Positions 35,901 to 49,598 are shown, counted from the first letter of the stretch. The stretch: DNA of 64,000 nt from Penium margaritaceum (GCA_023375785.1 SZWC01001163.1:219952-283951); one strand, 5' to 3'. The notes: generated from the letters alone by a model not told the origin. Translations and numbers: made by a program.

Positions 35901-36450
35901 TAGACATCCTTCTCAGCAGACGGCACTGGGATGAGTCAGTGTTCGGGGTAGTGAGTCAACAGTGCCCTGTTTGGACATGGCCACCAATGTGGAGAATCCC
36001 ACATGACCAAGCCGTTGGTGCCAGAGCATGGTGAGAAGGTCTGAAGAGGGTGGCGGTGTTGCTGCGCTGGAGGGACCACTGGCGGCCAGTGCCACTTCAG
36101 GTGTTTCATCATCTGGCTCGAGGTCCAAAGTTGGAAGGTTAGTCAGATTGCCTTCTCGTTTGGCTTCTGGGACAATATGTCCACTGCCAGCAAAAATGCG
36201 ACAGCTCTTGTCAGCGCCAAAGAGGACGTTGCATCCTTTGTCATTGAGCCGTGTGACAGACAGGAGATTAGCGGCCAAATCTGGAACAAATAGAACATCA
36301 GAGAAAGTGCGAGATGCCACTTTCTTCTGGAAACTGATGGAGACCTTGACGGTGCCAACACCAATAGCAGGAATGACTCGCCCATCACCGATCCGAACTG
36401 GCTTTGGTTTCTTGAGCTCCTTTTAGTCTGTGAACCAGGCTCTGTTGCAA
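35900..36450 (-). pseudogene. Copia protease and pre-integrase part (fossil)
   Basis: AWILDSGSTRHMTCN at the start is the aspartic protease active-site motif (DSG). It is followed by SDVLFVPDLAANLLSVTRL and MLWHQRLGHVGFSTL, the GAG-pre-integrase zinc-binding part. The protease cleaves the copia polyprotein. Confidence 0.9.
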
Positions 36451-37760
36451 GTCATGTGCCTGGTGCTTCCAGAGTCAAGGATCCAAGCCAGAATACCAGC
36501 TGCCAACAGGAAGGCACTGTCAATGGTGCAGAGTGCCAGCTCTTCCAGGATAAATTTTGCATTGTCTGAAGCTGCTTTCTGGATGGCAGCTGAGGGTGCA
36601 GTTGATGGGATTTCATCGGCGGGAGTGATGAAGTTGATACTGGTGTTGTGTGAATTGTTATTGGTGTTGTTGGAGGCTCCAATGGTTTCCAACTGGAAAA
36701 GTAGCTGGTTCCAGCTGTCTGTCATCTGAGTCATCATTTGTCTCAAGCTGCCAATTAAGCTGGACGGAGTCTCAGCTTGGTATGTGTCAGTTTTCAGCAA
36801 AGCATGTTGAGCATCTGGATGTTGTGGATGACGTGGTTTGTCACAGAAGCGATTCAGATGTCCAAGTTGCTGACAGTTCCAGCATCGCACATTTTCAAAA
36901 CTTTTACTCGCTGGTGCTCCTGCTGGAATAATCCCACCTGATGCTTGAAGTCGTTGGAAGTTGGGGTTTGTCGAAAATCTGGAGCCAGAGAATCCTCCTT
37001 GTCCAGGACCTTGATATCTAGGACTTTGTCGTTGATGCTGATGTTGATGACCAAATGTGGCAGCAAGAGCGGCCTCAATACCTTCTGGACTTTTCAGATG
37101 TTTTTCTTCAGCTCGAAACAGACTGTCACATGCACGTTCCAATGTGAGTTCATAGGCTCCAACTGCGACAGGTGCTGCTGCGACAGCGGCTTGTCCACCA
37201 GGGGCAGCGTTAGCAGCTGCATTGCGTCAATTGACTGGTGCTGGTAGAAGCCTGGCAGCTTCCAGTGTCTGTAGTCTGGTGTCAAAAATTGCACCCTGTT
37301 CTTGAAAGGCCAGTAGTTGTTCAACAGTGTTGTTGAATCTGGATGGTAGGCTTGCAAATAGTCTGAGTAAAACCACTTTTTCAGAGAGTGTCTGTCCCAT
37401 AGTTGCAATGCGATCAACCAACTGCTTCAGTTCTGCCACATGATCTTCCGATTTTGCCGTGTCGCTCATCTTCAGTTCACAAAACTGAATCAGGAGATTG
37501 TGAATTTTGGAGTCTCCCACTTTCAAATAGCGCTGTTGGAATGCCAGCCATGAACGTCTTGGATCTAGTGTAGGATTCCCATCCTTGATCAGAAATTTCA
37601 ACCTGTCAGATACTTGCATGGCCAGTAGTGCAAAGGCCTTATCGCACCGTGGTTGCCACTGAAGTCGAGCATCGCCGGTGGCGTCAGCGGCCAGAGTCTC
37701 TGTGGGAGGGTCAGAGACAACTCCCCACAGTCCCTTAGCAAGAAAGACCATATTCATATG
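36450..37760 (-). pseudogene. Copia gag (fossil)
   Basis: The N-terminal part carries the UBN2 gag domain (AWLAFQQRYLK-like core, LLIQFCELKM, LKQLVDRIATMG, LLRLFASLPSRFNN). The C-terminal part carries one zinc knuckle, CWNCQQLGHLNRFCDKP (CX2CX4HX4C), which binds the element RNA. Gag forms the virus-like particle. Confidence 0.9.
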
Positions 37761-37914
37761 AAATGCAAAGTCATTCTAGTTGGTGCCGTCAAACGGCTGA
37801 ATCTTGAATTGATCACCCATGTTGCCTCCATGAAACACAGCCATGATGCGAGATGTTGTATTCTGGCTATCTTGAACAGCGCAACCAGTCCTTGAGTCGT
37901 TTGTGGCACACCTT

Positions 37915-37926
37915 GCTCTGATACCA
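37915..37926 (-). other. Primer-binding site of the copia element
   Basis: TGGTATCAGAGC on the minus strand, complementary to initiator-Met tRNA, two bases inside the 5' LTR. Confidence 0.9.
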
Positions 37927-37928
37927 AG

Positions 37929-38825
37929 AGTTAGAATCTCAGATCGTTGAATGCCACACGAACTTTATGGACAGCGCAAAACCAATCGCTTAAACCAGAG
38001 TAGATCAACACAGGCGCTCACAGCCAGATCTGCTCAACCAGCGATAGAGGGAATGAACTCCACGAACTCCATTCATCAGAATTCACTAACTCCTGGGAAC
38101 ATAAACTACAGGAGTCTAGCACTTGACAGAATACTAAATTGAGGATCAACAACTGACTTAAATCCTGCTGCGCTCGCCTTCACCTCCGGTCTGTCTCGCT
38201 CCGCAACAGCGGTTCTGCTGCATGGCACCGGTACTTGCCGTCTTCAAACTTGTACCTGTCATTGAGCTTGGGTTCCGATCACACAGGGTCTCCGGTATTC
38301 TGAATAGTACTGTTCCCTTTTGTCTTTCGGTGTGATCCGGTCCATGCAATTTATGCATTGGTCGTGCACCGTTGATCTTTGATAGGACGGTCTCCGACTT
38401 TTCAGTCATCAATATTGATCGATGCCACATCCCCCACCCATATGTCCGCACCGATTCCATTCTGCTCCAAAACGGACTGGTGGTCCGGTACTCTGTTCCT
38501 TTATCTGCTCACGTTCGAGATGCCACGTCAGCCTCCTGCCTGAGCTCCGTTCAGGCTACCGCCTCCAGACCACTTCGTTCCCAAGCGCAATATCCTCCCC
38601 AAAATATGCTGCTCATGATCATTCTCCTCTTGAGTAACAGGTATACATGAATGGGCAGGGGAGGCATGGGACTACCCTCTCTCCTGACCCAGCGGTAGAC
38701 AGAGGGCACAGAGTAGGTCAGGGTAGCTTGTAGGTTACGGAGGGTCAGGGGAGCATTGGCGCCTCTCCCCTGGCCCTCTGCGTTATGCCATTTTGGAGCA
38801 TACCCTTTTTGTGCCTTTTCCAACA
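37929..38825 (-). repeat. Copia element 5' LTR
   Basis: 897 bp, the right copy on the plus strand, colinear with 31860-32758 and ending TTCCAACA against satellite C. Confidence 0.92.
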
Positions 38826-41800
38826 GTCAGGCGCAGTCGGGCGTCCTCAGGCGCACTCAGGCGCACTCAGGCGCATTCAGGCACACTCACGCGCACTCAG
38901 GCGCACTCATGCACACTCAGGCGCACTCAGGCGCACTCAAGCGCACTCAAGCGCACTCAGGCGCACTCAGGCCCACTCAGGCGCACTCAGGCACACTCGG
39001 GCCCACTCAGGCGCACTCAGGCACAGTCAGGCGCAGTCAGGCGCACTAAGGCGCAGTCAGGATCAGTCAGGCGCAGTTAGGCGCAGTCAGGTGCAGTCAG
39101 TCGCACTCAGGCGCACTCAGGCGCACTCAGGCGCACTCAGGCACACTCAGGCGCACTGAGGCGGAGTCAGGCAAAGTCAGGAGCAGTCAGGCGCACTCAA
39201 GCAGAATCAGGCGTACTCAGGCGGACTCAGGCGCACTCAGGCGCAGTCAGGCGCAGTCAGGCGCACTCAGGCGCACTCAGGCGCACTCAGGCGCACTCAG
39301 GCGCACTCAGGCGCACTCAGGCGCACTCAGGCGCAGTCAGGCGCAGTCAGGTGCAGTCAGTCGCACTCAGGCGCACTCAGGCGCACTCAGGCGCACTCAG
39401 GCACACTCAGGCGCACTGAGGCGGAGTCAGGCAAAGTCAGGAGCAGTCAGGCGCACTCAAGCAGAATCAGGCGTACTCAGGCGGAGTCAGGCGCACTCAG
39501 GCGGAGTCAAGCGCAGTCAGGCGCACTCAGGCACACTCAGGCGCAGTCAGGCACACTCAGGCGCAGTCAGACACAGTCAGGCACACTCAGGCACACTCAG
39601 GTGCACTCAAGCGCACTCAGGTGCACTTAGATGCACTCAGGCGCACTCAGGCACACTGAGGCGTACTCAGTCGCACTCAGGCAAACTCAGCCGCACTCAG
39701 GCGCACTCAGGCGCACTCAGGTGCACTCAGGCGCACTCAGGCGCACTCAGGCATACTCAGGCGCACTTAGGCGCACTCAGGCGCAGTCAATCGCAGTCAG
39801 GCGCAGTCAGGCACAGACAGGCGCAGTCAGGCGCAGTCAGACGCAGTCAGGCGCAGTCAGGCTCAGTCAGGCGCAGTCAGGCACATTCAAGCGCATTCAG
39901 GCGTACTCAGGTGTAGTCAGGCGCACTCAGGCGCACTCAGGGACACTCAGGCACACTCAGTTGCACTCAGGCACACTCAGTTACACTCAGGCGCACTCAA
40001 GCGCACTCAGGCGCACTCAGGCGCAGTCAGGCGTAGTCAGGTACAGTCAGGCGTAGTCAGGTGCATTCAGGCACACTCAGGAACACTCAGGCACACTCAC
40101 GCGCACTCAGGCACACTTAGGCGCTCTCAGGCGCACTCATGAGCACTCAGGCGCACTCAGGCGCACTCAGGCGTACTCAGGCACACTCAGGCGCACTGAG
40201 GCGCACTCAGACGCAGTCAGGCGCAGTCAGGCGCAGTCAGGCGCAGTCAGGCGTAGTCAGACGCAGTCAGGCGTAGTCAGGCACAGTCAGGCGCTGTCAG
40301 GCGCACTCAGGCACACTCAGCCGTACTCAGGCGCACTCAGGCGCACTCACGCGCTCAAGCGTACTCAGGCGCACTCAGGCGCATTTAGGCGCACTCAGGC
40401 GCACTCAGGAGTACTCAGGCACACTCAGGCGCACTCAGGCCCACTTAGGCGCACTCAGGCATACTCACGCGCACTCAGGCGCACTCAGGTGCACTCAGGC
40501 GCAGTCAGGCGCAGTCAGGCACAGTCAGGCGAACTTAGGCGCAGTCAGGCGCTGTCTGGCGCAGTCAGGCACAGTCAGGCGCAGTCAGGCGGAGTTAGGC
40601 ACAGTCAGGCATAGTCAGGCGCAGTCAGGCACACTCAGGCGCATTTAGGCGCAGTCAGGCACACTCAAGCGCTCCCAGGTGCTCTCAGGATCACTCAGGC
40701 GCACTCAGGCGCATTCAGGCGCACTAAGGCGCACTCAGGCCCAGTCAGGTGCACTCAGGCGCACTCAGGCGCACTCAGGTGCACTTAGGCACACTTACGC
40801 GCACTCAGGCGTACTCAGGCGCAGTCAGGCATTGTCAAGCGCAGTCAGCCACCCTCAGGCGGACTGAGGCGCACTCATACGCATTCAGGCGCACTCAGGC
40901 GCATTCAGGCACACTGAGGCGCACTCAAGCGCACTCAGGCGCACTCAGGCGTACTCAGGTGCATTCAGGTGAACTCAGGCCCACCCAGGCGCACTCAGGC
41001 ATACTCAGGCGTAGTCAGGCGCAGTCAGGCGCACTAAGGCGCAGTCAGGGGCAGTCAGGCGCAATCAGGCGCAGTCAGGCGCAATCAGGCGCAGTCAGGT
41101 GTAGTGAGGCACAATCAGGCGCACTCAGACGCACTCAGGCGCAGTCAGGCGGAGTCAGGCACAGTTAGGCGCAGTCAGGCGCAGTCAAGCGCACTCAGGC
41201 GCACTCAGGCGGACTCAGGAGCAATCAGGCACACTCAGGCGGAGTCAGGCGCACTCAGGCGCAGTCAGGCGTGGTCAGGCGCACTCAGGAGCACTCAGGC
41301 ACAGTCAGGCTCAGTCTGACATAGTCAGGCGCACTCAGGCGCACTTAGGCACACTCATGCGCACTCAGGCGCACTCAGGGGCACTCACGCGCATTCAGGC
41401 GCATTCAGGCGTACTCAGGCGCACTCAGGCACACTCAGGCGCATTCAGGCACACTCAGGCGCACTCAGGCGCACTCAGGAGCACTCAAGCGGAATCAGGC
41501 GTAGTCCGGCGCAGTCAAGCGCCTTCAGGCGCACTCAGGCGCACTCAGGTGCAGTCAGGCACACTTCGGCATAGACAGACACAGTCAGACACAGTCAGGC
41601 ACACTCAGGTGTACTCAAGCGCACTCAGGCGCACTCAGGCGCTCTCACGCGCACTCAGGCGCACTTAGGCGCACTCAGGCGCACTCAGGCACACTCAGGT
41701 CCACGCACTCAAGCGCACTGAGGCGCACTCAGGCGCACTCAGGCGCACTCAGGCGCACTCAGAGGCAGTCAGGCGCAGTCACGTGCAGTTAGGCGCTATC

Positions 41801-43020
41801 AGGTACAGTCAGACACAGTTAGGCGCAGTAAGGCGCTATCACGCGCACTCAAGCGCTGTCAGGCATACTAAGGCGCACTCACGCACACTCAGGCACACTC
41901 AAACATATTGAGGCAGACTCAGGCCACTCAAGCACACTCACGCGCACTCAGAAGCATTCAGGCGCACTCAGGCGCACTCAGGCGCACTCACGCGCACTCA
42001 GGCGCACTCAAGCGCACTCACGCGCACTCAGGGGTGGTCAGGCACAGTCAGGCGCAGTCAGGCGCCGTCAGGCGCCGACAGGCGCACTCAGGCGCACTCA
42101 GGCACACTCAGGCGCACTCAGGTGCACTCAGGCGCACTCAGGCACACTCAGGCGCACTCAGGCGCAGTCAGGCGTACTCAGGCGCACTCAGGCGCACTCA
42201 GGCGCACTCAGGCGCACTCAAGCGCACTGAGGCGCACTCAGACGCAGTGAGGGGCAGTCTGGCGCAGTCAGGAGCAGTCAGGCACAATCAGACGCAGTCG
42301 AGGACAGTCAGGCGTAGTCAGGCGCATTCAGGCGCACTCCGGCGTACTCAGGCGCACTCAGGCGTACTCAGGCGCAGTCAGGCGTAGTCAGGTGCACTTA
42401 GGCAAACTTAGGCTCACTCAGGCACACTGAGGCGCACTCAGGCACACTCAGGCGCACTAAGGAACACTCGGGCGCACTCATGCGCACTCACGCACACTCA
42501 GGCGCACTCAGGCGCACTCAGGCCAGTCAGGCACAGTCAGGTGCAGTCAGGCGCAGTCGGGCGCCGTCAGGCGCACTCACGCGCACTCAGGCGCACACAC
42601 GCCCACTCAGGCGCACTCAGGCGCAGTTAGGCGCACTCAGGCACACTCAGGCGCACTCAAACGCACTGAGGCACACTCAAGCGCACTTAGGCACACTCAG
42701 GCGCTCTCAGGCACTCTCAGGCACACTCAAGCGCACTCAGGCGCACTCAGGCACACTCAGGCACAATCAGGCGCACTCAGGCATACTAAGGCGCACTGAG
42801 GCCCAGTCAGACGCACTGAGGCACACTCACGCGCACTGAGGCACTTTCAGGCGCACTCAGGCACAATCAGGCGCAGTCAGGCTCACTGAGGCGCACTCAG
42901 GCCCACTTAGGTGCAATCAGGCGTTGTTAGGCACAGTGAAGCGTCCTCAGGTGCACTCAGGCGCACTCACGCGCATTCAGGCACACTCAGGCGCACTCAG
43001 GCACACTCAGGCGCACTTAG

Positions 43021-43370
43021 GCACACTCAGGCACACTCAGGCACACTCAGGCACACTCAGGCACACTCAGGCACACTCAGGCACACTCAGGCACACTCAG
43101 GCACACTCAGGCACACTCAGGCACACTCAGGCACACTCAGGCACACTCAGGCACACTCAGGCACACTCAGGCACACTCAGGCACACTCAGGCACACTCAG
43201 GCACACTCAGGCACACTCAGGCACACTCAGGCACACTCAGGCACACTCAGGCACACTCAGGCACACTCAGGCACACTCAGGCACACTCAGGCACACTCAG
43301 GCACACTCAGGCACACTCAGGCACACTCAGGCACACTCAGGCACACTCAGGCACACTCAGGCACACTCAG
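43021..43370 (+). repeat. 35 identical GCACACTCAG units
   Basis: An unbroken, perfect run of one CpG-free variant of satellite C, in contrast to the mixed units around it. It indicates very recent local expansion, or an assembly collapse or expansion. Confidence 0.95.
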
Positions 43371-46080
43371 GCGCACTCAGGCACACTCAGGCGCACTTAG
43401 GCACACTCAGGCGCACTCAGGCGCTGTCAGGCACACTCAGGCGCACTCAGGCGTACTCAGGCGCACTCAGACGTACTCAGGCGCAGTCAGGCGTAGTCAG
43501 GCGCACTTAGGCACACTCAGGCACACTCAGGCACACTCAGGCGCACTAAGGCGCACTCAGGCGCACTCAGGCGCACTCGGGCGCACTCAAGCGCACTCAG
43601 GCACACTCAGGCGCGCTCAGGCGCACTCAGGCGCAGTCAGGCGCAGTCACGCACAGTCAGGTGCTGTCAGGTGCACTCAGGCCCACTCCGGCGCACTCAC
43701 GCCCACTCAGGCGCATTAGGCGCACTCAGGCGCACTCAGGCGCACTCAAGCACACTCAGGCACACTCAGGCGCACTCAGGCGCACTCAGGCGCACTCAAG
43801 CGCACTTAGGCACACTGAGACACTCTCAGGCGCTCTCAGGCACACTCAAGCGCACTCAGGCGCACTCAGGCGCACTCAGGCACACTCAAGCGCACTCACG
43901 CATACTGAGGCGAACTCAGACCCAGTCAGGCGCACTGAGGCGCACAAAGGCGCACTGAGGCGCTCTCAGACGCACTACGGCGCAGTCAGGGGCAGAAAGG
44001 CACACTGAGGCGATCTCAGGCCCACTTAGGTGCTGTCAGGCATTGTCAGGCGCAGTCAAGCGTCCTCAGGCACACTCAGGCGCACTCACGCGCATTCAGG
44101 CACACTCAGGCGCACTCAGGCACACTCAGGCGCACTCAGGCGCACTCAGGCCCACTCAGGCGCTCTCAGGCGCACTCAGGCGCACTCAGGCGCACTCAGG
44201 GGTACCCAGACGCAGTGAGGGGCAGTCTGGCGTAGTCAGGCGCAGTCAGGGACAGTCAGCCGCAGTCAGGTGCATTCAGGCATAGTCAGACGCACTCAGG
44301 CGCACTCAGGCGTACTCAGGCGCACTCAGGCGTACTCAGGCGCAGTCAGGCGTAGTCAGGCGCACTTAGGCAAACTCAGGCGCACTCAGGCACACTCAGG
44401 CACACTCAGGCGCACTGAGGCGCACTCAAGCGTACTCAGGCGCACTCAAGCGCATTCAGGCACACTCAAGCGCACTCAGGCGCACTCAGGCGCACTCAGA
44501 CCCAGTCAGGTGCACTCGGACGTACTCAGGCGCACTCAGGCGCACTTAGGCGCACTTTGGCGTACTTAGGCGCACTGAGGTGCATTCAGGCGTAGTCAGG
44601 CGCGGTCAGGCGCACTCAGGCACACTCAAGCCCACTCAGGCACAGTCAGCCGCCCTCAGGCGCATTAGGTGCACTCAAGCGCATTTAGGCACACCCAGGC
44701 GCACTCAGGCACACTCAGGCGCACTCAAGTGCACTCAGGCTCACTCAGGCGCACTCAGGCGTACTCAGGCATACTCAGGCATACTCAAGCGGACTCAGGC
44801 ACACTCAGGGGCACTCAGGATTAGTCAGGCACAGTCAGGCGCACTAAGGCGCAGTCAGGCGCTGTCAGGCGCAGTCAGGCGCAGTCAGGCGCAATCAAGC
44901 GTAGTCAAGCGTAGTGAGGCACAATGAGGCGCACTCTGGTGCACTCAGGCGCACTCAGGCACACTCAGGCGCACTCAGGCGGAGTCAGGCGCAGTGAGGC
45001 GCAGTCAGGCGCAGATAGGCGCAGTCAGGCGCACTTAGGCGCACTCAGGCGCACTCAGGCGGACTCAGGCGCACTCAGGCGCACTCAGGTGGTATCAGGC
45101 GCAGTCAGGCATAGTCAGGCGCAGTCAGGCGTAGTCAGGCGCACTCAAGCGCACTCAGGCGCAGTTAGGCGCACTCAGGCGCAATCAGACATAGTCAGGC
45201 GCACTCAGGCGCACTTAGCCACACTCAGGCGCACTCAGGCGCACTTAGGCGTACTCAGGCGCATTGAGGTGCACTCAGGCGTACTCAGGCGCACTTAGGC
45301 GCACTCAGGCGCACTCAAGCACACTCAGGCACACTCAGGGGCGATCAGGAGCACTCAGGCGGAGTCAGGCGCAGTCCGGCGCAATTAGGCGCAGTCACGC
45401 GCTCTCAGGCGCACTCAGGTGCAGTCAGGCGCACTCAAAGGCAGTCAGGCACAGTCAGACGCAGTCAGGCGCAATCAGGCGCAGTCAGACGCAGTTAGGC
45501 ACAGTCAGGCGCAGTCCGGCGCTGTCAGGCGCACTCAAGCGCAGTAAGGCATACTCAGGCGCACTCAGGCGCACTCAAGCGCACTTAGGCATATTCAGGC
45601 GCACTCAGGCGCACTCACGCGCACTCAGAAGTACTCAGGCGCACTCAGGCGCACTCAGGCGCACTCAGGCACACTCAGGCGCACTAAGGCGCACTCAGGC
45701 GCACTCAGGCGCACTCAGGCGCACTCAGGCGCACTCGGGCACACTCGGGCGCACTCAGGTGCACTCAGGCGCACTCAGACGCAGTGAGGGGCAGTCTTGC
45801 GCAGTCAGGCACAGTCAGGAACAGTCAGACACCGTCAAGCGCAGTCAGGCGTAGTCAGGCGCGCTTAGGCGCACTCAGGCGTACTTAGGCGCACTCAGGC
45901 GTACTCCGGCGCAGTCAGGCGTAGTCAGGCGCACTTAGGCATACTCAGGCACACTCAAGCGCACTCAGGCGTACTCAGGCACACTCAGGCGCACTCAGGC
46001 ACACTCAAGCGCACTCAGGCACACTCAGGCGCACTCAGGCGCACTCAGGGCAGTCAGGCGTAGTCAGGCGCACTCAGGCG

Positions 46081-46380
46081 GACTCAGGCGCACTCAGGCG
46101 GACTCAGGCGCACTCAGGCGGACTCAGGCGCACTCAGGCGGACTCAGGCGCACTCAGGCGGACTCAGGCGCACTCAGGCGGACTCAGGCGCACTCAGGCG
46201 GACTCAGGCGCACTCAGGCGGACTCAGGCGCACTCAGGCGGACTCAGGCGCACTCAGGCGGACTCAGGCGCACTCAGGCGGACTCAGGCGCACTCAGGCG
46301 GACTCAGGCGCACTCAGGCGGACTCAGGCGCACTCAGGCGGACTCAGGCGCACTCAGGCGGACTCAGGCGCACTCAGGCA
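46081..46380 (+). repeat. 20-bp higher-order repeat, 15 copies
   Basis: Two-unit block (GCGGACTCAG alternating with GCGCACTCAG) repeated 15 times with no change except the last unit. The run is bracketed by near-identical stretches at about 45930-46065 and 46378-46503, so the expansion grew within, or together with, a duplication. Confidence 0.94.
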
Positions 46381-46869
46381 TACTCAGGCACACTCAAGCG
46401 CACTCAGGCGTACTCAGGCACACTCAGGCGCACTCAGGCACACTCAAGCGCACTCAGGCACACTCAGGCGCACTCAGGCGCACTCAGGGCAGTCAGGCGT
46501 AGTCAGGCACAGTGAGGCGCAGTCAGGCACCGTCACGCGCACTCACGCGCACTCAGGCGCATTCACGCCCACTCAGGCGCACTCAGGCAGACTCAGGCGC
46601 ACTCAGGCACACTCAGGCGCACTCAGGCGCACTCAGGTGCACTCAGGCGCACTCGCACACTCAGGCGCTCTCAAGTGCTCTCAGGCACACTCAAGCGCAT
46701 TCAGGCGCATTCAGGCGCACTCAGGCACACTCAGGTGCACTCAGGCATACTGAGGCGCCCTCAGGCCCAGTCAGGCGCACTCAGGCGCACTCAGGCACAC
46801 TGAGGCGCACTCACGCGCACTGAAGCGCAGTCAGGCGCAGTCAGGCGCACTGATGCGCACTCAGGCGCA

Positions 46870-49480
46870 CTTAAGCGCAGTCAGGCGTTGTCAGGCACAG
46901 TCAAGCGTCCTGAGGCCCACTCAGGCGCACTCAGGCGCATTCAGGTACACTCAGGCGCACTGAGGTACACTTAGGCGCACTCAGGCGCACTCAGGTGCAC
47001 TCAGGCATATTGAGGCGCACTCAGGCCCACTCAGGCACACTCAGGCATACTGAGGGGCACTCAGCGTACTCAGGCGCACAGAGGCGCAGTTAGGCGAATT
47101 CAGGCGCAGTGAAGCGCAGTAAGGCGCAGTCAGGCGCAGGCAGGCGCATTCAGGCACAGGTTGGCTCAGTCAGGCACAGTCAGGCGCTCTCAGGTGCACT
47201 CAGGCGCACTCAAGCGCACTCAAGCGCACACAGGTGGAGTCAGGTGCAATGAGGCGCAGTCAGGCGCAGTCAGGCGCACTCAGGCACAGTCAGGCGCACT
47301 CAGGCACACTCAGGTGCAGTCGAGCGCACTCAAGCGCACTTAGGCGCACTGAAGCGGGGTCAGGTGCAGTCAGGCGCACTCAGGCGCAGTCAAACTTAGT
47401 CCGGCGCACTCAGGCACACTCAGGCACACTCAGGCACACTCAGGCATACTCAGGCGCACCCAGGCGCATTTAGGTGCACTCAGGCATACTCAGGCGCACT
47501 CAGGCGCACTCAGGTGCACTTAGGCACACTCAGGAGCACTCAGGCGCACTCAGGAGCACTCAGGTGCACTCAGGCGCAGTCGAGCGCAATCAGGCGTAGT
47601 CAGGCATAGCGAGGCGCAGTCAGACGCAGTCAGGCGTAGTCACACGCAGTCAGGCGCAGTCAGGCGCAGTTAGGCGTACTCAGGCGCACTCAGGCCCACT
47701 CAAACGCACTCAGGCACACTTAGGCGCACTCAGGCGCACTCAGGCGCACTCAGGCCCACTCAGGCGCACTCAAGCGCACTCAAGCGCATTCAGGCGCACT
47801 CAGGCGCACTCAGGCGCACTCACGCGCAGTCAGGCATACTCAGGCGTACTCACGCGCACTCACGCGCACTCACGCGCACTCAGGTGCACCTAGGCGCACT
47901 CAGGCGCACTCACACGCAGTGAAGGGCAGTCTGGCACAATGAGGCGTAGTGAGGCACAGTCAGACATAGTCAGGCGCAGTCAGGCATAGTCAGGCACACT
48001 CAGGCGCACTCAGGCGCACTCAAGCGCACTCAGGCGCACTCAAGCGCACTGAAGCGCACTCAGGCACACTCAAGCGCACTCAGGCGCACTCAGGCACACG
48101 CAGGTCTAGTCAGGTGCACTCACGCGCACTCAGACACACTGAAGCACACTCATATGCACTCAGGAGCACTCAGGCGCACTCAAGTGCACTCAGGCACACT
48201 CAGGCGCACTCAGGTGCACTCAAGTGCATTCACGCGCACTCAGGCGCACTCAGGCACACTCAGGCGCACGCAGGCATACTGAGGCGCTCTCAGGCCCAGT
48301 CAGGCGCACTCAGGCGCACTCAGGCACACTGAGGCGCACTCACGCGCATTCAGGCGCAGTCAGGCCCAGTCAGGCACACTGAGGCGCACTCAGGCGTACT
48401 TAGGCGCAGTCAGGCGTCGTCAGGCGCAGTCAAGCGTCCTGAGGCCCACTCAGGCGCACTCAGGCGCATTCAGGTACACTCAGGCGCACTTAGGCATACC
48501 GAGGCGCACTCAGGCCCATTCAGGCGCACTCAGGCATACTGAGGCCCACTCAGGCGTACTCAGGCGCACTGAGGCGCAGTCAGGCGCAGTCAAGCGCAGG
48601 CAGGCGCAGTTAGGCACAGTCAGGCTCAGTCAGGTACAGTCAGGCACTCTCAGGCGCACTCAGGCGCACTCAAGCGCACTCAATGGCACTCAAGTGGAGT
48701 CAGGTGCAGTTAGGCGCAGTCAGGCGCAATCAGGCGTACTCAGGCGCTGTCAGGCGCACTTCGGCGCACTCAGGCGCAGTCGAGCGCACTCAAGCGCACT
48801 TAGGCGCACTGAGGCCGGGTCAGGCGTTGTCAGGCGCAGTCAGGCGCAGTCAGGCACACTCATGCCTACTCAGGCACACACAGGCGCAGTCAGACATAGT
48901 CAGGCGCACTCAGGCACACTCAGGCACATTCAGGCGCACTCAGGCATACTCAGGCGCACTCAGGCACATTTAGGCGCACTCAGGCATACTCAGGCGCACT
49001 CAGGCGCACTCAGGCGCACTTAGGCACACTCAAACTCACTCAGGCGCACTCAGGCGCACTCAGGTGCACTCAGGCGCAGTCGAGCGCAATCAGGCGTAGT
49101 CAGGCATAGTCAGGCGCAGTCACACGCAGTCAGGCGTAGTCACGCGCAGTCAGGCGCAGTCAGGCGCAGTTAGGCGCACTCAGGCGCACTCAGGCCCACT
49201 CAAAGGCACTCAGGCACACTTAGGTGCACTCAGGCGCACTCAGGCGAACTCAGGGGCACTCAGGCGCTGTCAGGCGCACTCAGGCGCACTCAAGCGCACT
49301 CAGGCGCACTCAGGCGAACTCAGGCGCAATCAGGCGCATTCTGGCGCACTCAGGCGCACTCACGCGCAATCAGGCGTACTCACGCGCACTCAGGCGCACT
49401 CATGCGCACTCAGGCGCACTCAGGCGCACTCAGGCACACTCACACGCAGTGAAGGGCAGTCTGGCGCAATGAGGCGTAGT
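46870..49480 (+). repeat. Higher-order duplication, about 1.53 kb period
   Basis: Rare variant strings recur in the same order 1.5 kb apart: AAGCGTCCTGAGGCCCACTC near 46903 and 48430; CGAGCGCAATCAGGCGTAGT near 47581 and 49081; CACACGCAGTGAAGGGCAGT near 47911 and 49441. Copies are similar but not identical, so this is an older segmental duplication within satellite C. Confidence 0.8.
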
Positions 49481-49598
49481 GAGGCACAGTCAGACACAGT
49501 CAGGCGCAGTCAGGCATAGTCAGGCGCACTCAGGCGCACTCAGGCGCACTCAGGTGCAGTCAGGCACACTCAGGCGCACTCAGGCATACACAAGCGCA

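Larger units (their letters stand above)
31860..38825 (-). mobile_element. Copia-type LTR retrotransposon in satellite C
   Basis: LTRs of about 900 bp at 31860-32758 and 37929-38825 with ends TGTTAGAA and TTCCAACA (the first is altered in the right copy). The primer-binding site is at 37915-37926 and the polypurine tract at 32759-32772. The part order on the minus strand is gag, protease, integrase, reverse transcriptase, RNase H; integrase before reverse transcriptase identifies Ty1/copia (Pseudoviridae type). The 5-bp direct repeat GTCAG flanks it (31855-31859 and 38826-38830). By eye the first 270 bp of the two LTRs differ at about 5% of positions, so the insertion is old but not ancient. 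All parts are present, yet the coding region has several interruptions and a 65-base assembly gap, so it looks broken. Confidence 0.95.
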
